Shown here: piece after piece, positions 6,760 to 7,449 of the stretch
How the letters are laid out: each line of letters starts with the position of its first letter
Position numbering within the stretch: position 1 is the first letter of the stretch
Origin: Selenomonadaceae bacterium
GTDB lineage: Bacteria > Bacillota > Negativicutes > Selenomonadales > Selenomonadaceae
Length of the DNA: 7,449 bases
Assembly: GCA_017453765.1 (NCBI GenBank)
Contig: JAFTEG010000370.1
Coordinates: 1 to 7,449, forward strand
Reading direction: 5' to 3'
The notes under the pieces: generated by a model
Told to the model about the DNA's origin: nothing
The model's database searches: none
The model's input: the letters and a program-made list of their open reading frames with translations, nothing else
Position numbers and translations under genes: made by a program

Positions 6760-6766
6760 CTCCCTT
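6758..6766 (-). promoter_or_regulatory. Strong Shine-Dalgarno that fixes the GTG start of the small peptide
   Basis: AAGGGAGGT on the minus strand, 8 nt from GTG at 6750. It is the strongest ribosome site in the window and the main reason to accept so short a gene. Confidence 0.85.
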
Positions 6767-6799
6767 CTGTCACCAGTATGGGATGCGGTAACGGTGGAT

Positions 6800-6828
6800 A
6801 TTTTACATTGTTGCAAAAAATTTTACAA
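6800..6828 (-). promoter_or_regulatory. Promoter of the small peptide gene
   Basis: On the minus strand: TTGTAA (6828-6823), 17 nt, TAAAAT (6805-6800), with a predicted start near 6793 and a leader of about 43 nt. Leader bases 6797-6788 (CCACCGTTAC) could pair with 6756-6747 (GTAACAGTGG), with one mismatch, and so mask the start codon. This holds in full only if transcription starts at or before 6797; from 6793 only the GTTAC part would remain. Confidence 0.5.
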
Positions 6829-6844
6829 TACAAAGGTTGAGATT

Positions 6845-7449
6845 ATGACATACAAAGACGCATTGAAATATTTGGACTGGCTGGCAGTATTCGGCATTAA
6901 AGAAGGGCTTGAACGAATCAACCGGCTTATGACGAAGTTAGGCGAGCCGCAGAATTTTTATGACACGGTTCATGTTGCCGGCACGAACGGCAAGGGTTCA
7001 ACCTGCGCGATGTTGGCAGAAATTTTGCGTGCGGCAGGACTTAACGTCGGCTTATTCACTTCGCCGCACCTTGTAAGCTACTGCGAAAGAATTTCTGTGA
7101 ACGGCGAAAATATTTCCGAGACAGATTTTGCCGCGCAGATTGAACTAGTGAAAAACTGCGGCGTAGAGTGTACGCATTTTGAAGCCTTAACCGCCGCCGC
7201 GTTTGACTATTTCAAACGCCGTCACGTTGACATTGCCGTTATCGAAGTCGGCTTGGGCGGCACGTTCGACTCGACGAATATAATTTCGCCCGAACTTTGT
7301 ATCATCACGACCGTTGCGCTCGACCACGAAAAAATTTTGGGCGACTTGAATTCAATCGCGCGCAACAAGGCGGGAATCATTCGGGCGAACGTCCCGACTG
7401 TCACGGGCGCGGACGGCGTGCCGCTTAAAATTATTCGCGCCGTCGCAAA
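6845..7449 (+). CDS. folC: Folylpolyglutamate synthase / dihydrofolate synthase (3' partial)
   Basis: FolC adds glutamate to dihydropteroate and then further gamma-linked glutamates to folates, using ATP, in the cytoplasm. ATG at 6845 follows AAAGG at 6832-6836; the frame then stays open to the right edge (201 codons plus 2 nt). Residues visible in order are the N-terminal YLDWLAVFGIKEGLERINRL, the P-loop HVAGTNGKGST (about 43-53), FTSPHLVSYCERI, EALTAAAFDYF, the VIEVGLGGTFDSTN Mur-ligase-type segment, TTVALDHEKILG with the Mg-binding His, and RNKAGII. In the last the Lys is the residue usually carbamylated; most relatives have EKAGI, so Asn replaces Glu. The C-terminal glutamate-binding domain is outside the window. 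The promoter is unclear: TTTACA/TACAAT at 6802-6829 would start transcription inside the ribosome site. Confidence 0.93.
   Translation, partial: MTYKDALKYLDWLAVFGIKEGLERINRLMTKLGEPQNFYDTVHVAGTNGKGSTCAMLAEILRAAGLNVGLFTSPHLVSYCERISVNGENISETDFAAQIELVKNCGVECTHFEALTAAAFDYFKRRHVDIAVIEVGLGGTFDSTNIISPELCIITTVALDHEKILGDLNSIARNKAGIIRANVPTVTGADGVPLKIIRAVA

Noticed and set aside
6751..6816. Longer 63-residue version of the minus-strand peptide starting at ATG 6816
   Set aside because: That ATG lies upstream of the predicted transcription start and has no ribosome site, while GTG 6750 has a near-perfect one.
7222..7404. Minus-strand ORF opposite folC
   Set aside because: It is an antisense shadow of strongly motif-bearing folC sequence, with no ribosome site or recognisable domain; the same applies to the antisense ORFs within 494-799, 1543-1734, 3074-4587, 4932-5172 and 5526-5801.

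Overview
The window reads as part of the genome of an anaerobic bacterium, probably from the Firmicutes in the broad sense (a Negativicutes- or Clostridia-like lineage is my guess, not proven). Three things suggest this: the glutamate synthase is split into pieces and rich in ferredoxin-type Fe-S domains, diaminopimelate is made by the LL-diaminopimelate aminotransferase (DapL) route, and the Shine-Dalgarno sites are strong and purine-rich.

Bases 1-6406 are one plus-strand nitrogen-assimilation block. It begins inside a class II glutamine amidotransferase gene (1-1068, 5' end outside the window). This overlaps by 13 nt a ferredoxin/FMN-domain glutamate synthase gene (1056-2687). A 121-nt gap filled with mirrored 7-bp repeats follows. 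Next is a fusion of the GltB C-terminal GXGXG domain with the GltD-type FAD/NAD(P)H oxidoreductase (2809-4935). Then comes dapL (5171-6406). The amidotransferase should release ammonia from glutamine, the FMN domain should make glutamate from 2-oxoglutarate, and the GltD part should feed electrons. DapL uses glutamate as amino donor, so the cluster plausibly couples glutamate supply to lysine and cell-wall precursor synthesis.

The fusion gene has an in-frame TAA at 4933-4935. The same frame stays open for another 78 codons (4936-5169) and encodes an intact two-cluster ferredoxin domain with no start codon of its own, ending 1 nt before the dapL ATG. This is a fresh nonsense mutation, a base error, or a readthrough site that yields two protein forms.

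Bases 6407-6844 hold what I think is an undescribed type I toxin-antitoxin locus of the Fst/par kind. A 41-codon hydrophobic, charged-tailed peptide lies on the minus strand (6625-6750) with a very strong Shine-Dalgarno and its own promoter. A convergent plus-strand promoter (6469-6497) would make a short RNA ending around a shared terminator hairpin (6558-6598). A 26/27-nt direct repeat (6522-6547 and 6733-6759) makes that RNA complementary to the translation start of the peptide mRNA.

The window ends inside folC (6845-7449, 3' end missing), the folylpolyglutamate/dihydrofolate synthase gene on the plus strand.
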